Of a stretch of 64,000 nt of DNA, positions 1 through 12,015 are shown one piece after another. Source of the stretch: Punica granatum (Eukaryota; Streptophyta; Magnoliopsida; Myrtales; Lythraceae); NCBI RefSeq assembly GCF_007655135.1, contig NC_045133.1, positions 2,418,001-2,482,000 of the forward strand, in the 5' to 3' direction. The notes below the pieces were generated by a model. The model was not told the origin of the DNA. It saw only the letters and a list, made by a program, of their open reading frames with translations, and searched no databases. Every line of letters starts with the position of its first letter. Positions within the stretch are counted from its first letter, which is position 1. The position numbers were made by a program, and so were the translations under genes.

Positions 1-257
1 ACATTTTTATTGTGCCATGCTTAAACATAACTTATCCAGTGATAAACCATGGCAAATCATGAGATAGTTTTGTAATATCTGACTGCGTATGCATCTCATG
101 CGACCTTGACCCTAATGTATGTGCTTGTTAAGTTTTCATCAATAAAAAAAGGGGCTTTTTTTTAAGTTTTCTGCCTTGTTTAATCAGGTTCAGGCTGCTC
201 TTTTTCTCTGCTTTATGCATCTGGTTATACTCACTTTTTCCTGTTTCCTTTTACAAG

Positions 258-1132
258 TTATGAGAAGCAGTACATGGAAGATGCTAAGCAGAAAGCTTCT
301 GAAGAAGCAAAACATGAAAAGATCGAGGAAACTCCTAACGCTGGAGTAGCTTCTAAAGCTGAGGCGAAGGAACTGAAACATCAAAATAAAAAGTCCAGTT
401 CATCAGCTGAGCAAGACTTGGATGTTTTCCTTCTAGGAGATCTTGGAGACAGCGATGATGGTGGAGGTAACTAAGATCCTTTTCTTACTTGACTAGAAAG
501 AAAATGATCAGTCTGCCGGAGCTATACAACATTGTTTTGAACAAGTTATCCGCATCAATATATCACCAGTATTGTTTGTTTACTTTCCAACTTCCATAGT
601 GAATAGGTTGTTCGATTAGTTTTTAAGCTGAAAATACTATATGTAAACACACATAAAAGTTGAAAGTCTATTTTTTGGCAGTAATGGTTATGATTCGATT
701 CGCGACTACCCTTGAATATATATGCTAGTTAGCTGATGTTCAAAGTTCTGACATGCATAAGTTCCTTCTAGAGCTAAAGTTGAGTTATCAGCATGTTCCA
801 TCCTCTGTTGACAATCAAAGTTTTGTGGATGACGCCTTTGAGATTCGAAAAGCTTATTCTCTTCTTTCCCCGTGATCTTTCAGATGATGGTGATGATGGG
901 TTGGATGATGATTTTGACAAAATGGTGGATAGTTCGGTAAGCAACACTACTCTTTCCTCTCTCCCTGTCCATATTCTATCCTGATCATTCTCATTTGCCG
1001 TTGTGATGTTGGCATGATCGTTCTCATTCATATGATCTGCACCTGATCATGCTAGCACGTTATCTTTGATCCGAACAATGCCCACTTATTCTTAAACTTG
1101 ATCTCTAGGATGATGATAAGGAGAAATCCTAG
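258..1132 (+). CDS. 3' end of a BSD-domain-type protein gene (partial)
   Basis: The last three exons are 258-466, 884-936 and 1109-1132, with GT/AG introns and matching phases (1, then 0). The 5' part lies outside the window. The reading begins YEKQYMEDA in a charged, Lys/Glu-rich coiled segment and runs into an acidic tail: DVFLLGDLGDSDDG, then DDGLDDDFDKM, ending DDDKEKS. From memory, plant BSD-domain proteins (the fold shared by BTF2-like transcription factors, synapse-associated proteins and DOS2-like proteins) end with this kind of Asp-rich DDDFDK tail after the BSD fold. The BSD domain itself is not visible here, so the name is an inference from the tail. No membrane segment is seen. 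A CT microsatellite lies in the presumed 3' UTR. Confidence 0.6.
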
Positions 1133-1262
1133 AAGGGTTGAAGTGCACAACGCTTGGAAAATTTACCATCAAATGTCCATGTTAAGGATGCCCGTGATTG
1201 GCCTACTCGAACAAGGGACTTCAGTAAATGCTACTCAAGCCAATACCTGCTCATTTATATAT

Positions 1263-1264
<2 letters not shown>

Positions 1265-1298
<34 letters not shown>
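1265..1298. repeat. (CT)17 microsatellite
   Basis: A pure CT dinucleotide run of 34 bases, followed by a T tract. It lies about 130 bases after the stop codon of the BSD-type gene, probably in its 3' UTR. Confidence 0.95.
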
Positions 1299-1303
<5 letters not shown>

Positions 1304-2684
1304 TTTTTTTTATGAAATTCTTTTCATTGTATTCATTAGCTCTGCTTTCTTCTCTTTTTGTCACAAGAAGATGTAGCTGATAGGAAGAGCCTGCTATTCT
1401 CCTGATCTAATGTAAAGAATCCTTTGTATTTTTCTCCCGACATAATAATCTAGCTCATTCTCATCTTTTACTTGCCTCTCTGCGATTGTCCATGCTTTGC
1501 ATATACGGGTATCTACCGAGACTGATTTCATCAGAGTTCTTGTGTAGTCGATGCAGTCCTTACACGAAGCTCTTGTCGTTCAATAGTGTTGTGACTATCG
1601 TAGACTGCACTAGTTGCATAGCAACCTGACACTGTAGAGTAGTTTTTTTAGCTTGAAAACACCTTAGTCTATATGCGGCAGCCATGAAAGCGGCAGGGGC
1701 TCCCAATGTATCAAACCTTTTGTTATGGGAAGCTCCTAGCAAAAGGTTGATTTTACTTCATACCTTTGAAAAAAAACAGAAGCACCTTACATTTGTTATC
1801 AGGTAAACCATCTTTCAACTGATCTAAGCCTCATCCACTTCTCGGGACCAACAAGGGGTAGTACAGAGATATTCACTCTACGTGATCTTATTCTTATGTC
1901 CTGACTTGCCCTTGGCGGGCGAACCTTGCTGAGGAACCCTTCGATTCTTAAAGAGTTGGATTGGATTTGATTTTCACCGATGTTTCCAAAGCCGATATTT
2001 TTTTGCTTTCCGCATCGGCGACCTCTACTCCCGCCGGTGCTTCCTTAAAAGGAGGCATGAGTTCACCAAACGAACTTCTCGAATCGCTATTAATGCCGAC
2101 GCCGTGGGCAATTAGTCTTGTCCGTCCAGTTCCTTAACAATTAGTCCTCGTGTTAATATCAGGCCTCCAGTGACACCTGTCGATCGTTTATTGGGAAGAC
2201 CATCTCGACTCTACATGGGGCTAACTGCAGGTTAAAACGACCACTACCCATGGTTTAGTCCAGGAACCTAGAAACGTACGGCTAGCTATCGACCTCAACT
2301 CCCTCAGCGCGCGCGTCTCCTTCACTACTCTCTCACTCAGCCTACTCGCCGGCGATCTCCCCCCGGCAGCGCGGTAAACTTCCTATATCCTCCTGAGATC
2401 CGGCCGTCCACATCGGAGATTCTGATACGCGGTCCTTGTCCGAGTCTGAGTTGAGGAGTCGTTGGATTAGGGTTTTTGCTCATTGGATGCTGGGATTTCT
2501 GGTAATGTGGTCGGAATTTGGCGGTTCCGTGTCACATTGACGGAAGGGATCGATAGAGTTAAGCTAATTGAGCTAGGCTGTCAGTGCTGCATTTGTCTTC
2601 TGCTGCTGCTGCTACAGATCAGATTCTAATTTCTACTTCCGCGGGATCTCTTCAATGGCGTGACTGAGCTGCTGGGAAGCTGAA
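1299..2684. other. Intergenic spacer plus probable promoter and 5' leader of the GT106 gene
   Basis: I see no open coding structure here. From about 2280 the base composition turns GC- and CT-rich (CTCTCTCACTCAGCC, CCGGCGATCTCCCC), and a CTG run (TGCTGCTGCTGCT) occurs near 2600. This is typical of a plant 5' untranslated leader in front of the start at 2685. No clear TATA box was identified. Confidence 0.45.
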
Positions 2685-5600
2685 ATGTGCAAAGTGGAGA
2701 AGAAGGAGCGGGAGACCGTCGAGATGGGGACGAAGCCCTCGGGGTCCGGGGTGGTGTCAACGTCGCCCCGGTCACAGATGAAGCTGTGGATGGTACGCGC
2801 CGCCACGTCGCTGCTCCTCTGGACCTGCATAGTTCAGTTCACCACACTGGGGGAGACGTGGGGCCCTCGGCTGCTGAAGGGATGGCCTTCTTGCCACTCT
2901 CATGAGGAGGAGAAGACGGCGGTGGTTCTGGAGAGTAAGGCCGTTCTAGCTCCTCCCCTGCAGGTTCTGCCTCCCAAGAGTGAGTTTCTTTCCCAAACTC
3001 CTTTGATCGCCATTCCGTGATTCTGTAGTTTGTTTCGTATGCCAATTTCGTTACGGATGTGTTTCTAAGGAATCTTGATCGGTCTGCTCTCAAATGTTCT
3101 TTCACGGTTCAGGAATTTCTTGTCTTTTTCTATCGAAATTGCAGAATTCACATTAGAAAGCAATTTTATTGGCATTCATTGTGTTGCCATCTCCATACAT
3201 GGTGTTTTCGTTCCGTAAGTGTCATCTTTGGTTGTGTCCCGAGTACTATTGGAATGATGTTATTGTTGCCGACAGGAGTTTACAAGAATAATGGCTACTT
3301 GGTGGTTTCCTGCAATGGAGGACTTAATCAAATGAGAGCAGCGGTGAGTGCTCCCGAAATTCTCTATTAAATGCTGGATTTTTTATTCTCTTGGAATATT
3401 TCTGATTAGATTTATGACCGTTCATGCTTTATGTTACTGTCTTCAGATATGTGACATGGTTGCCATAGCGAGGTATTTGAATGTCACTCTCATAGTTCCT
3501 GAATTGGACAAAACTTCCTTCTGGGCTGATCCGAGGTACGAGAATTCAGTTACTTGAAATATTTACATGTCATATCTGCGGAGCAAAGTGTGATTCTCGT
3601 GTTTCAATGTTAAATATCCATTGGTTTTTTATAGTGAATTTCAAGACATCTTTGATGTGGATCATTTCGTTACATCTTTGAGAGATGAAGTTCGGATTTT
3701 AAAGGAATTGCCACCTAAGCTCAAGAAGAGAGTTGCTCTAGGGAAGACCCGTTCAATGCCCCCAGTCAGTTGGTCCGACATTTCTTACTACCATCTTCAG
3801 GTCAGTTTTACTCGGAGCTTCCTTAACTCACTGCCACATTTATTTTCCCTTCGTGTGTCTTTGGTTATGGGGTTTTTTTTTTTTAATTTGAAACTTTTGT
3901 TTATGTGCCTTGATGGATGAAATACATAAAATCATGTGGCATTCTATGATTACGTAAGTCTCTTATGCTTGTTTTGGAGTGTAACCCGCTGGCTGATCCT
4001 TTTTTAATTTTTATCTTTTTTGTGGATCAGATTCTTCCTCTGATACAGAAGTATAAAGTATTGCATCTGAATAGAACTGATGCTCGACTTGCAAATAATG
4101 GTCTGCCTCTAGAGCTTCAGAAGCTCCGCTGCCGAGTTAATTTCAGTGCCCTCAGATTCACTTCTCAGATAGAGGAGCTGGGTCAGAGAGTCATCAGGCT
4201 TTTAAGGCAGAATGGTCCCTTTTTGGTGCTTCATCTCAGGTATGAGATGGACATGCTGGCCTTTTCGGGCTGTACTCATGGTTGCAGTGATGAAGAAGCT
4301 GAAGAACTGACGAGAATGAGGTTAGCTAATTTTTTTTTTTTCCCTCAAAAGCAAAATGATGAACGGATACTTTTGAGAGATGTTTTCATTCTCTCTTTGA
4401 CTCTGTTTCCATTTGTTGGCAGATATGCTTATCCCTGGTGGAAAGAGAAAATAATTAATTCTGACCTGAAAAGAAAAGATGGTCTATGCCCTTTGACTCC
4501 TGAGGAAACTGCTCTGACGTTGAGAGCACTTGATATTGACCCAAATATCCAAATCTATATTGCAGCTGGTGAAATATATGGCGGAGAAAGGAGAACGGAA
4601 GCTCTTGCCAAGGCTTATCCGAAATTGGTCAGTGGTCTCAGTCGAATCAACTCATCAAGATATAACGTTTTGTTATTGTTTGTGACCGTGACTTAAAATC
4701 TAATTCTTGGTACGTCCGGAACAGGTTAGAAAGGAGACATTGCTCGATTCCGCAGACCTTAGGTTTTTCCAGAACCACTCATCTCAGATGGCAGCATTGG
4801 ATTATCTTGTGTCACTGGAAAGTGATATTTTTGTTCCAACATATGATGGCAACATGGCCAAGGTTGTTGAAGGACATCGCAGGTAGTTGAAATTTTGTCA
4901 TAGTACTTTGGTTTTGTTTGATAAATTAAGTGCTTAAAAATTAAACACTTAATTAGTTAAAGAAAGAAATGTATAGGAAGAGAATAGGAATGATAAGGGT
5001 GAGAAAATGTTTTGTAAGGGGTTGTGAGCACCGATAAGTGAAAAATGACTTATATCATTAAGTCAAAATTTTGTGCTTACTCATAAAGTGGTTTTTGACT
5101 CAATCATTAAGTAAATAAGACCATTATCTTTCATCTTTCTCTTTCTCTTCTATTCATTTTCCCATGTAGCTAACTTGTAACTAGCTTTTAAGCACTTATT
5201 TAATTAAGTTGTAAACAAACACAACCTTAGATTACGATATACAGCCCTTTAGTTGTTGTAGCAAATCTGAGATGCTAGTCTGAACATCTCGGTTCCATGG
5301 ACAGCACAAGTCTGTACATGTCGCTTTCCTAGCATAAATAAGTTCATTATATAGATCAGATAGGGTGTTACCATCTATATTTGGTCAATTTGTCCATTTT
5401 TAAATAGGCAAATTATATGATAGAAGATATATATATTTTTCTCAGTTCCCGTACCTTGTTCTCCTGTTATGGTTTTTTCCTATTTTAATCTCAGTTCCGG
5501 CAATGGAGGAGAAGTGTTCCTGCTGATTTGAAATCCCATTCTGATGTTTATTTCAGATATCTTGGTTTCAAGAAGACAATTCTTTTGGACAGGAGGCTTC

Positions 5601-5806
5601 TAGTTGAGTTGATAGACCAATATTACAATGAATTGCTAAGCTGGGATGAGTTCTCATCTGCTGTAAAGGAAGCTCACGCGCATCGATTTGGGCAACCAAC
5701 GGAGCGGTTGGTAATCCCAGATAGGCCGAAGGAAGAGGATTACTTCTATGCCAACCCATACGAGTGTTTGCAATCGTCAAAGGAATTGCCAAAGGTTGCC
5801 TGGTGA
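2685..5806 (+). CDS. O-fucosyltransferase-like GT106 glycosyltransferase (RRT-like), 8 exons
   Basis: Exons are 2685-2979, 3276-3343, 3447-3535, 3635-3800, 4031-4320, 4423-4627, 4725-4882 and 5557-5806. All have GT/AG borders, and the phases join to one 506-residue protein. It is a type II Golgi-style protein: a short basic N-terminus, one membrane segment at about residues 34-54 ([17 protein letters not shown]), then a lumenal domain. The domain opens with [17 protein letters not shown] at about residue 103, has [14 protein letters not shown], and carries the HLRYEMDM motif at 274-281. These are hallmarks of the plant O-FucT (PF10250)/GT106 family. Within that family the layout resembles rhamnogalacturonan I rhamnosyltransferases (RRT1-4), which build pectin in the Golgi; the exact substrate is inferred. 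The start was chosen because MCKVE opens directly before the basic/membrane segment and no better ATG precedes it. The gene looks intact. Confidence 0.9.
4909..5227. mobile_element. Candidate hAT-like MITE in the last intron of the GT106 gene
   Basis: The 674-base last intron contains a block whose left end (GGTTTTGTTTGATAAATTAA, then GTGCTTAA) is the imperfect inverted match of its right end (TTAAGCACTTATTT ... AAACAAACACAACC). The arms are about 28-38 bases with gaps. I could not define a clean target-site duplication, so the borders are approximate and the class assignment is tentative. Confidence 0.5.
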
Positions 5807-7098
5807 AGAACTTTGTTGAAAAAGAAGCTAAGGGTCATCAATCTTTTGCATATGCAGTGGTGAGCTATCCCCTTAGAGAGATCTTCGACCTGTGATCTAT
5901 CCAGGAATGCACCAGTACAGAGGATATTACGTGATAGATGACGCGGAACTTTTCGGAAGCCTCAGATGTTAGTGGGCCTGCTGCTCGAGGGATGACTTGT
6001 CCTAGCACGTACTTCAGGGGATCCTAGATGGTTTAAAGAAAAACAAGCTGGGAGAAATGTCTGTTATAGGTTAAACATAGGAACTGTTGGTCACGCCGAA
6101 GATTCGCGTAACAAATTTCGAGTTTCAAGTTGATTTATAGGATGTGGAACCCTGACCATCTGTAGCTTTCTTGTAAAAACCATTTATTGACTGAAGGCAA
6201 ATTCAACGCGAATCATTACATTCATTTATAGTTTTCTGGCTAACCAAGCATCAAGTTGGTTTCTCTCTGATGCTTTCATATGCCTTAGCTTCTTAACGAT
6301 ATTCGTCGGAAGCCCTGATTACCTACGACTTCTTACCACATGCCGACGCTTGATATGCATTTCTGTCCACGAACAAGGGTGTCTTATGTTAACCGAAATC
6401 CACTAAGCAGTGGAGCTTCTAATGCTCTAAGCCTTGGCAATTATGAGCGGGTGCTGCGTTTGTTCTATTCAAGCGTAGTATATGTTTTGAATCCAAAGCC
6501 ATCGGGACTTAGAACAAGTGTCAGTCTGGGCTTTGGAAAAAGCAGAACAGACCGATCAGATCGTACGACGATGCGAGTGTGTTACAGCAAGAATGCCGGA
6601 CCAATTGACTAATTAGCAGAATGGATCTTCCATGATCATCAAGGGAAGATCACACTGTCATTGAACCGAAGTGAATTTCAATGACCCAGGTTCCCCCTTG
6701 ATTGGAACCACACTTCAGCCAAGGCCCGTGCCGAGCAAGCTTTACGTGATCAGCACCGAATGATCATCTATAACAAGTCATGGAGGATGAAGAGACATGT
6801 ATATGTTATACTGGAACGACAGATGAGAACATGTTGAGAAAGTTACCCGAGAAAAGAATATGAGAGACTGCTGAAAATTCAGATTAATGGGTGTCAGAGA
6901 ATTCTATGTGCATCAAAACCGAAAAAGGATCTTACAAATGTACAAGTGGGTCTCAACTGGATTAAGTTATTAACCAGGAGATTCCTTATATAATTAATCC
7001 CTCTAAAACCAATGGGGGAGACGATCGACTAAAAAAAAAACAAAAATTGAACAAATAATATTTCTTGGGAAAAAAAAAAGGGTTAGCAATCGGTGTCT
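5807..7098. other. Convergent 3' region between GT106 and BIM1-like genes
   Basis: This stretch holds the 3' UTRs of the two converging genes. A 90-codon open frame at 6340-6612 (+) has no recognisable family or splice context, and I do not call it. No RNA gene or transposon terminus was recognised. Confidence 0.4.
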
Positions 7099-10000
7099 CT
7101 AGCTCTTTCCAGTCTTGAGCTTCTTCAGGGCTTGATCGGAGTCGTCCCCGGAGACTCGAGGGCGTGTCATACCTTGGTTTGCCGGTGTCTCATTGTCCTG
7201 TTTTCATCAATACATAATTGGGGAAAAACAATTCAGTCTCTAATGGCAGAAAGTTTTCTTTTGACGGATCAATATAGAACAAGACCCATATAAAGAAAGG
7301 AAGCAAGTAAACCGTACCTTCTGAATGGATGATTTTGCTCTCTTCCCGAGCTCAATCTGCACCGATATGCTCGCCTGAGACAGATCGACCCCGGAACTGT
7401 GGAGTGCTTGGGTTAAGGTGTTAAACAACCTGTTAAAAAGCAATTATTAATCATCAACCAAAAAATCGACAACAGACATCCAATTTAAGCTGCTAAAGAA
7501 ATAAGAGAACACCGACGAGCAATTGCAATATATTCTCGACAAGCATCACTACTAATTCCATATCATTTTTCGGCCGGTTGGCAAGGATTTAGAATGGTGG
7601 CTTACCCTCGAGAGTAAGCACTGGATATGCTTATTGTGCCGCCCTCGACAGCCAGCTCCTGCTCCTTCAGCTTATCATTAAGAGCAGTGCACTCCTTCGT
7701 AAATGGCTTGCCCTGAGCTGTCTGTGACTGTGGCTGCACGGCCTTGGCTCCCAAATCGGCACTGACTACCGGTGACAGCTGAGTTGCGGCAGCAGTCCTG
7801 ACCGGGGCAAGGATGTTTGGCTGCAGAGCGAGAGGAAAAGGGACTCCCTTATTTGTCACCGCATGGTTGAGATGATCTACAGCTTTGCATATGGAGCCAG
7901 CACCCGAATCGGATTCAAGATGATTTTTAGTGCTATTAGCGACAGACATGTTGTTTTCGTCATTTTTTGTGGCAAATACTAAGGTGGAACCGCCACCGTT
8001 TGCACTTCGAGAATGATCTACGTAAGCCTCGTTAGGCCTCTGATTGCTTCTCTGCTTCAATAAACAAAAACAAAAGAACAGAGTTGTTGAGTAATGAAAG
8101 CTAAAAAGCCCATCTTTGTATTCCATAATCTTAAATCATATGATATGGTTAGATAATTCTATCACAAAGCCCAATCCAGCAGCTATAATTGCTTTTGAAA
8201 TAGCATGTGAAATGTCCATAATGCAAAATGTCTATATTTTCTGTCCGTTAAAAGGAAAAGAGAAATAGGAGATACCCAAGTCATCATCTTAGCAGGTTCG
8301 TAATTCCACCCAGGATATGAACCTTCATATTTCTGGACTCTCTCTTGTAAAAATTGTATGTACTCAATAACCTGCATAAGCGTTCAACTGCTGTATCAGA
8401 TGAAACTGAAAACCAAAATGTAGGATACTATATAAGGTGAATTTGAAATGCAGAGCACACAAGTACCTCTAACAAGAACGATGCCTTATCCCTCTTTTGA
8501 TCGTTTTGAGGGAGAAGTGTTCTCAACATCTGAAATCTGCATGCACAGTAAGCATGTCAAATATATTAAACTCAAGATTAAAGAATCATTAAAGACAGGC
8601 GACTCAATGAACAACTCATCCACAAGATCAGCTTTGCATACGAAAAGTGAAAAACTTACCGATCATTTATTTTGCTCCTCCTCCGCTGCTCAGTAGCAGA
8701 ATGTTTGGATCTTGGAGTATTCGCCTTCTGGTCACTACTCTTGCCATCGACCTTCACCCTCAAATCTGCATGCATCCAAAAAAAGTTACTTGTGTCTGTT
8801 TAACATGGTTCACCGGGAACTGTATGAAGCGAATTTGAAGATAAAAATCTACCTCTAGGAGCAGGAGAGATCTCCTTCTTTATTACGAACTCCTCCTCAT
8901 CATCCAATTCTTCCTCCTGGCTGCTTGCAGCCTTTGCTGATTTTATCATATCCATGAAGCTCTGATTTTTCTGTGTCGATGCCCTGTTGCATATTACCCA
9001 AAATACTCGCCATCAATTATCCGTTCTAAATTCCATCACGAGCTACTGTTCTATAAAGTTTTAAAATTAGAAATATGACATTTGAGTAGTAAGCAGTAAG
9101 TAAAATTGGGAAGAGAGTTACTGACTGCAAAGAAGAGAGAGAGTTGAACGAGTTGCGGTGGTTGTTGTTGTTGCTGGAAGATGACTGTGATGGCATATCC
9201 GATGATGCCCATTGGCCCAACTTCACCGCAGGCTCTGTCAGATGCAAAAGTTGATGATCAGATTACGGATAAAATTTCAAAGGGACAAGTTGGCATTTTA
9301 ATAACTATACAAACCTTTTGAAGCGGCAGTGTGTAAATTCTCCTTCCCTGTCTTTCCCTTCTTGGCGACTGATTCTTCCCACAAGGTGAAGCCGCTATTT
9401 GTGTAGGAACTGCAGTTAGAGTTGTCATCGTTCCTATCAGTGGTGCTGCTGGTTTGAGCAACCGTAAACACAGTAGCCTCGGACTTCGGGACTCTCTGGT
9501 TGAAGCATGAAATGTGGCTTATACTGTAAGTTCCAATTCCGCCAGGCAGGATGTGCTCCACTGAAGGTGGCGGGGCCGGGGGTGGTGGCTTCTCCACCGT
9601 CGGTATCTCGCTAGAGACTTCTTCCTTGGCACCCGTCTTACCCAAGAAATCATGAGTTTTAAGGAGATTTCCTGTCAATGATGATGACAAAGTCAAGTCC
9701 ACATCAACTTACATTCATATCAAAGTGGAAGTTATGTGATGAATCGACCGAAAGGAAAATTGATGGAATTCAATTTAAAGAATCAAATATGGAAGTATTT
9801 GATTTACACGAAATAGTATTTGTAGAGGAATTATTACGTCATATTGGCCTTTTCCACTTAAACTCAGGTATCCTTATCCCTGATCACCAAACTAATAGTT
9901 AGCAGTCTATATTTCCTCGAACCCCGTGCCTCATGTACTCTGAAAAACTAACATGACCTTTTTCCATCTCTCCTTCTATTCCCGGGCAATGAAATTTCAT

Positions 10001-11287
10001 TAATCTTCTAAAGCAAAATAAGATGGACAGAATGAGTGACACAGAGTCTCATCCCGGTAGGAATCTACCGATCCCAATCCACGCATTGTTCAAACCGATC
10101 CCATCCACTGGAACTATTCCGGGGTCTAATCTTAAACAATAGATAAAATATGAATAGTATTCAGCACATGAAAAATCAGGAGAGAGAGACAACAGGATGA
10201 TAAAAGGGGCAAATTTTCACTTTAAATTTGTCTTTTCATTTATTTATTTATTTTATTTTTATTTTTTTGGCGTGTCGTTTGATCATACGGGGAAAGGAAA
10301 GCAAGCAAGAGCCACAGTTTCTGAAAACCTGAAACACAACATCAAAGGCCCCCCCAACAGCCCCGTGCCTTACGTGGTGTCAAATCAAATCAAAGTCCTT
10401 TTTATTGCCCTCCTCCTCTTTGGATGGACCCCAGCCCCAATCTGATGGCTCTGATTGCTAACTGCTAACCATTTTCTTTTTCGGATCCAAAGTGTGACCC
10501 ACTTTTTATTCATGGCCCAGATCCATCACGTGCTCCCTTCCTACCCCAAACCCCTACCCCTCCCCCTCCCCCTCCCTCCCTCTGAGGCTATCTATCCAAT
10601 TATATATCTACGCTTCTCATAAATATTTTTTAACCACATCTACATCTTGTCATATTATTACTTAAAACATTTGAAGGGGAAAAACACATGAGACGATTGG
10701 TAAATTGCCCTCAATTTGGATGGACCTTACTTGCATCGTAAAATCGCCTCGCGGCCAGGGCCCGAGCAGGATTAATTTCAGACAATAGGCATAGGTCTGA
10801 TCGAAAAAGGAAAATAAAAGAGATATATTTCTTGAATATTTCGAATTATTCCGGGGGAGGAAACAAGATTATGAAAATTTGCAAGAAGAAACAGGCAGAC
10901 ATGAATGAGCAGGCTGAGTTTTCGGGATCCATGAAAGCCATAAATGAAAGCGGAAAAGTTGTTCTTTTTTCTTTTCTGGAAAATGAAAATTAATTAATTA
11001 ATTATAGAATGTAAGGGAAGTGAATGTACACCTTGAGAAGAAGACCTTGGATCTTGGTGGAGATTTGGATGACTGCACAGTGACAGAAAGTCATGCGTGG
11101 GTTTCCTGCCTGCGGAAATTTTGGGGATTTTTCGCAACTCATCGTCAGAAATTTTGAATTTTAATTAAAGAAAAAACTAATAAAATCCAAAAAAAGGAAG
11201 GGATTTTCAATTCTCTCAGTTGTCCATATTGAAGATTTCAATTCAAGTACCTTCTCCGCCAAACGGACGGGGCTGTGGGAGCTCCAT
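7099..11287 (-). CDS. BIM1: BIM1-type bHLH transcription factor, 11 exons
   Basis: Exons (minus strand, first to last) are 11251-11287, 11032-11109, 9315-9671, 9126-9234, 8853-8983, 8660-8765, 8467-8536, 8276-8371, 7606-8051, 7318-7429 and 7099-7197. Phases join to 546 residues. The N-terminus reads [20 protein letters not shown], the conserved start of BES1-INTERACTING MYC-LIKE proteins, and THDFL recurs about 35 residues later. The bHLH spans roughly residues 255-312: the basic region [16 protein letters not shown] carries the His/Glu/Arg set for E-box/G-box binding, and helix 2 runs into [17 protein letters not shown]. The C-terminus has the BIM motif [22 protein letters not shown] proteins partner BES1/BZR1 in brassinosteroid-regulated transcription (family knowledge). 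An in-frame ATG sits one codon upstream (11290); 11287 was preferred because the family starts MELPQ. The second intron is long (1.36 kb) and contains only AT- and pyrimidine-rich DNA. Confidence 0.93.
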
Positions 11288-11589
11288 CATCAAAGAGAAA
11301 AGCTCCGATTTGTCACTTCTCGCCCGGAAATTCAGCAGAATTATGCTAAATCGAATCCAAATCTCCACTGCTGAAGCGTAATTCGAACGTTGGAGCCGGA
11401 ATTCTCCGAATTCCTCCTCAGATCTGCGCGATGTCCGGAATGCAGATTCGGCTCCGAGAGCTTCCGAGATCGAAGCCCCGACCTCAGCTCTCGCACCGAC
11501 AGCAGCAGGCTTCCCTGACAGCTTCTCGAGGAAGCTGCTGCCTCGGATTCAGCTCAGACAGGACGGAATTCCGCAGACTACCTGCATCC

Positions 11590-11735
11590 ACACAATCACC
11601 AGCAGAATTGAATACCAAATCGTGCTCGTAGGAGCTCACATCCAGCTATACTTTCACAATTCAGTTGAACGACGCTCAATTCAGCTCGGAATCCAACTGA
11701 ATTCTCACAATTCAGCTGATAATTCAAACGCGCGG
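11590..11735. repeat. Degenerate AATTCAGCT-type repeat in the BIM1-like upstream region
   Basis: Variants of ACAATTCAGTTGAA, CTCAATTCAGCTCGGA, AACTGAATTCTCA and ACAATTCAGCTGATAATTC recur at short intervals. The region lies 300-450 bases upstream of the BIM1-like start, in its likely promoter or 5' leader. The array is imperfect and has no coding support. Confidence 0.5.
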
Positions 11736-11975
11736 GGCAGGAGGAACCGACCAGTGATCCGAATTACGATAGCTCCGACCACCGGACCAGCTCCAGCTGC
11801 AGAAAACGCTTCAACCACCAAACTCAGTCCACTGGATTCGAACAACACCAACACAAAGGCTCCTCGAAGCTCCGTTCACAGTGACGCGAATGCAACCAGA
11901 GACCCTGAATCTCCTCCCAAAGCTTCGTCTTCAGCCAAAACCCGCCGCGCTTTGGCCGTCTCCCTCGCTTTCTCT

Positions 11976-11980
<5 letters not shown>

Positions 11981-12012
<32 letters not shown>
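11981..12012. repeat. (CT)16 microsatellite upstream of the BIM1-like gene
   Basis: A pure CT run followed by a C tract (CCCCCCCCC). On the minus strand it is a GA run about 700 bases upstream of the BIM1-like start. Such GA/CT tracts are common in plant core promoters and leaders. Confidence 0.9.

Positions 12013-12015
<3 letters not shown>

Noticed and set aside
6340..6612. 90-codon plus-strand frame between GT106 and BIM1-like genes
   Set aside because: No signal peptide, domain or splice context. Most likely chance openness in 3' flanking DNA.
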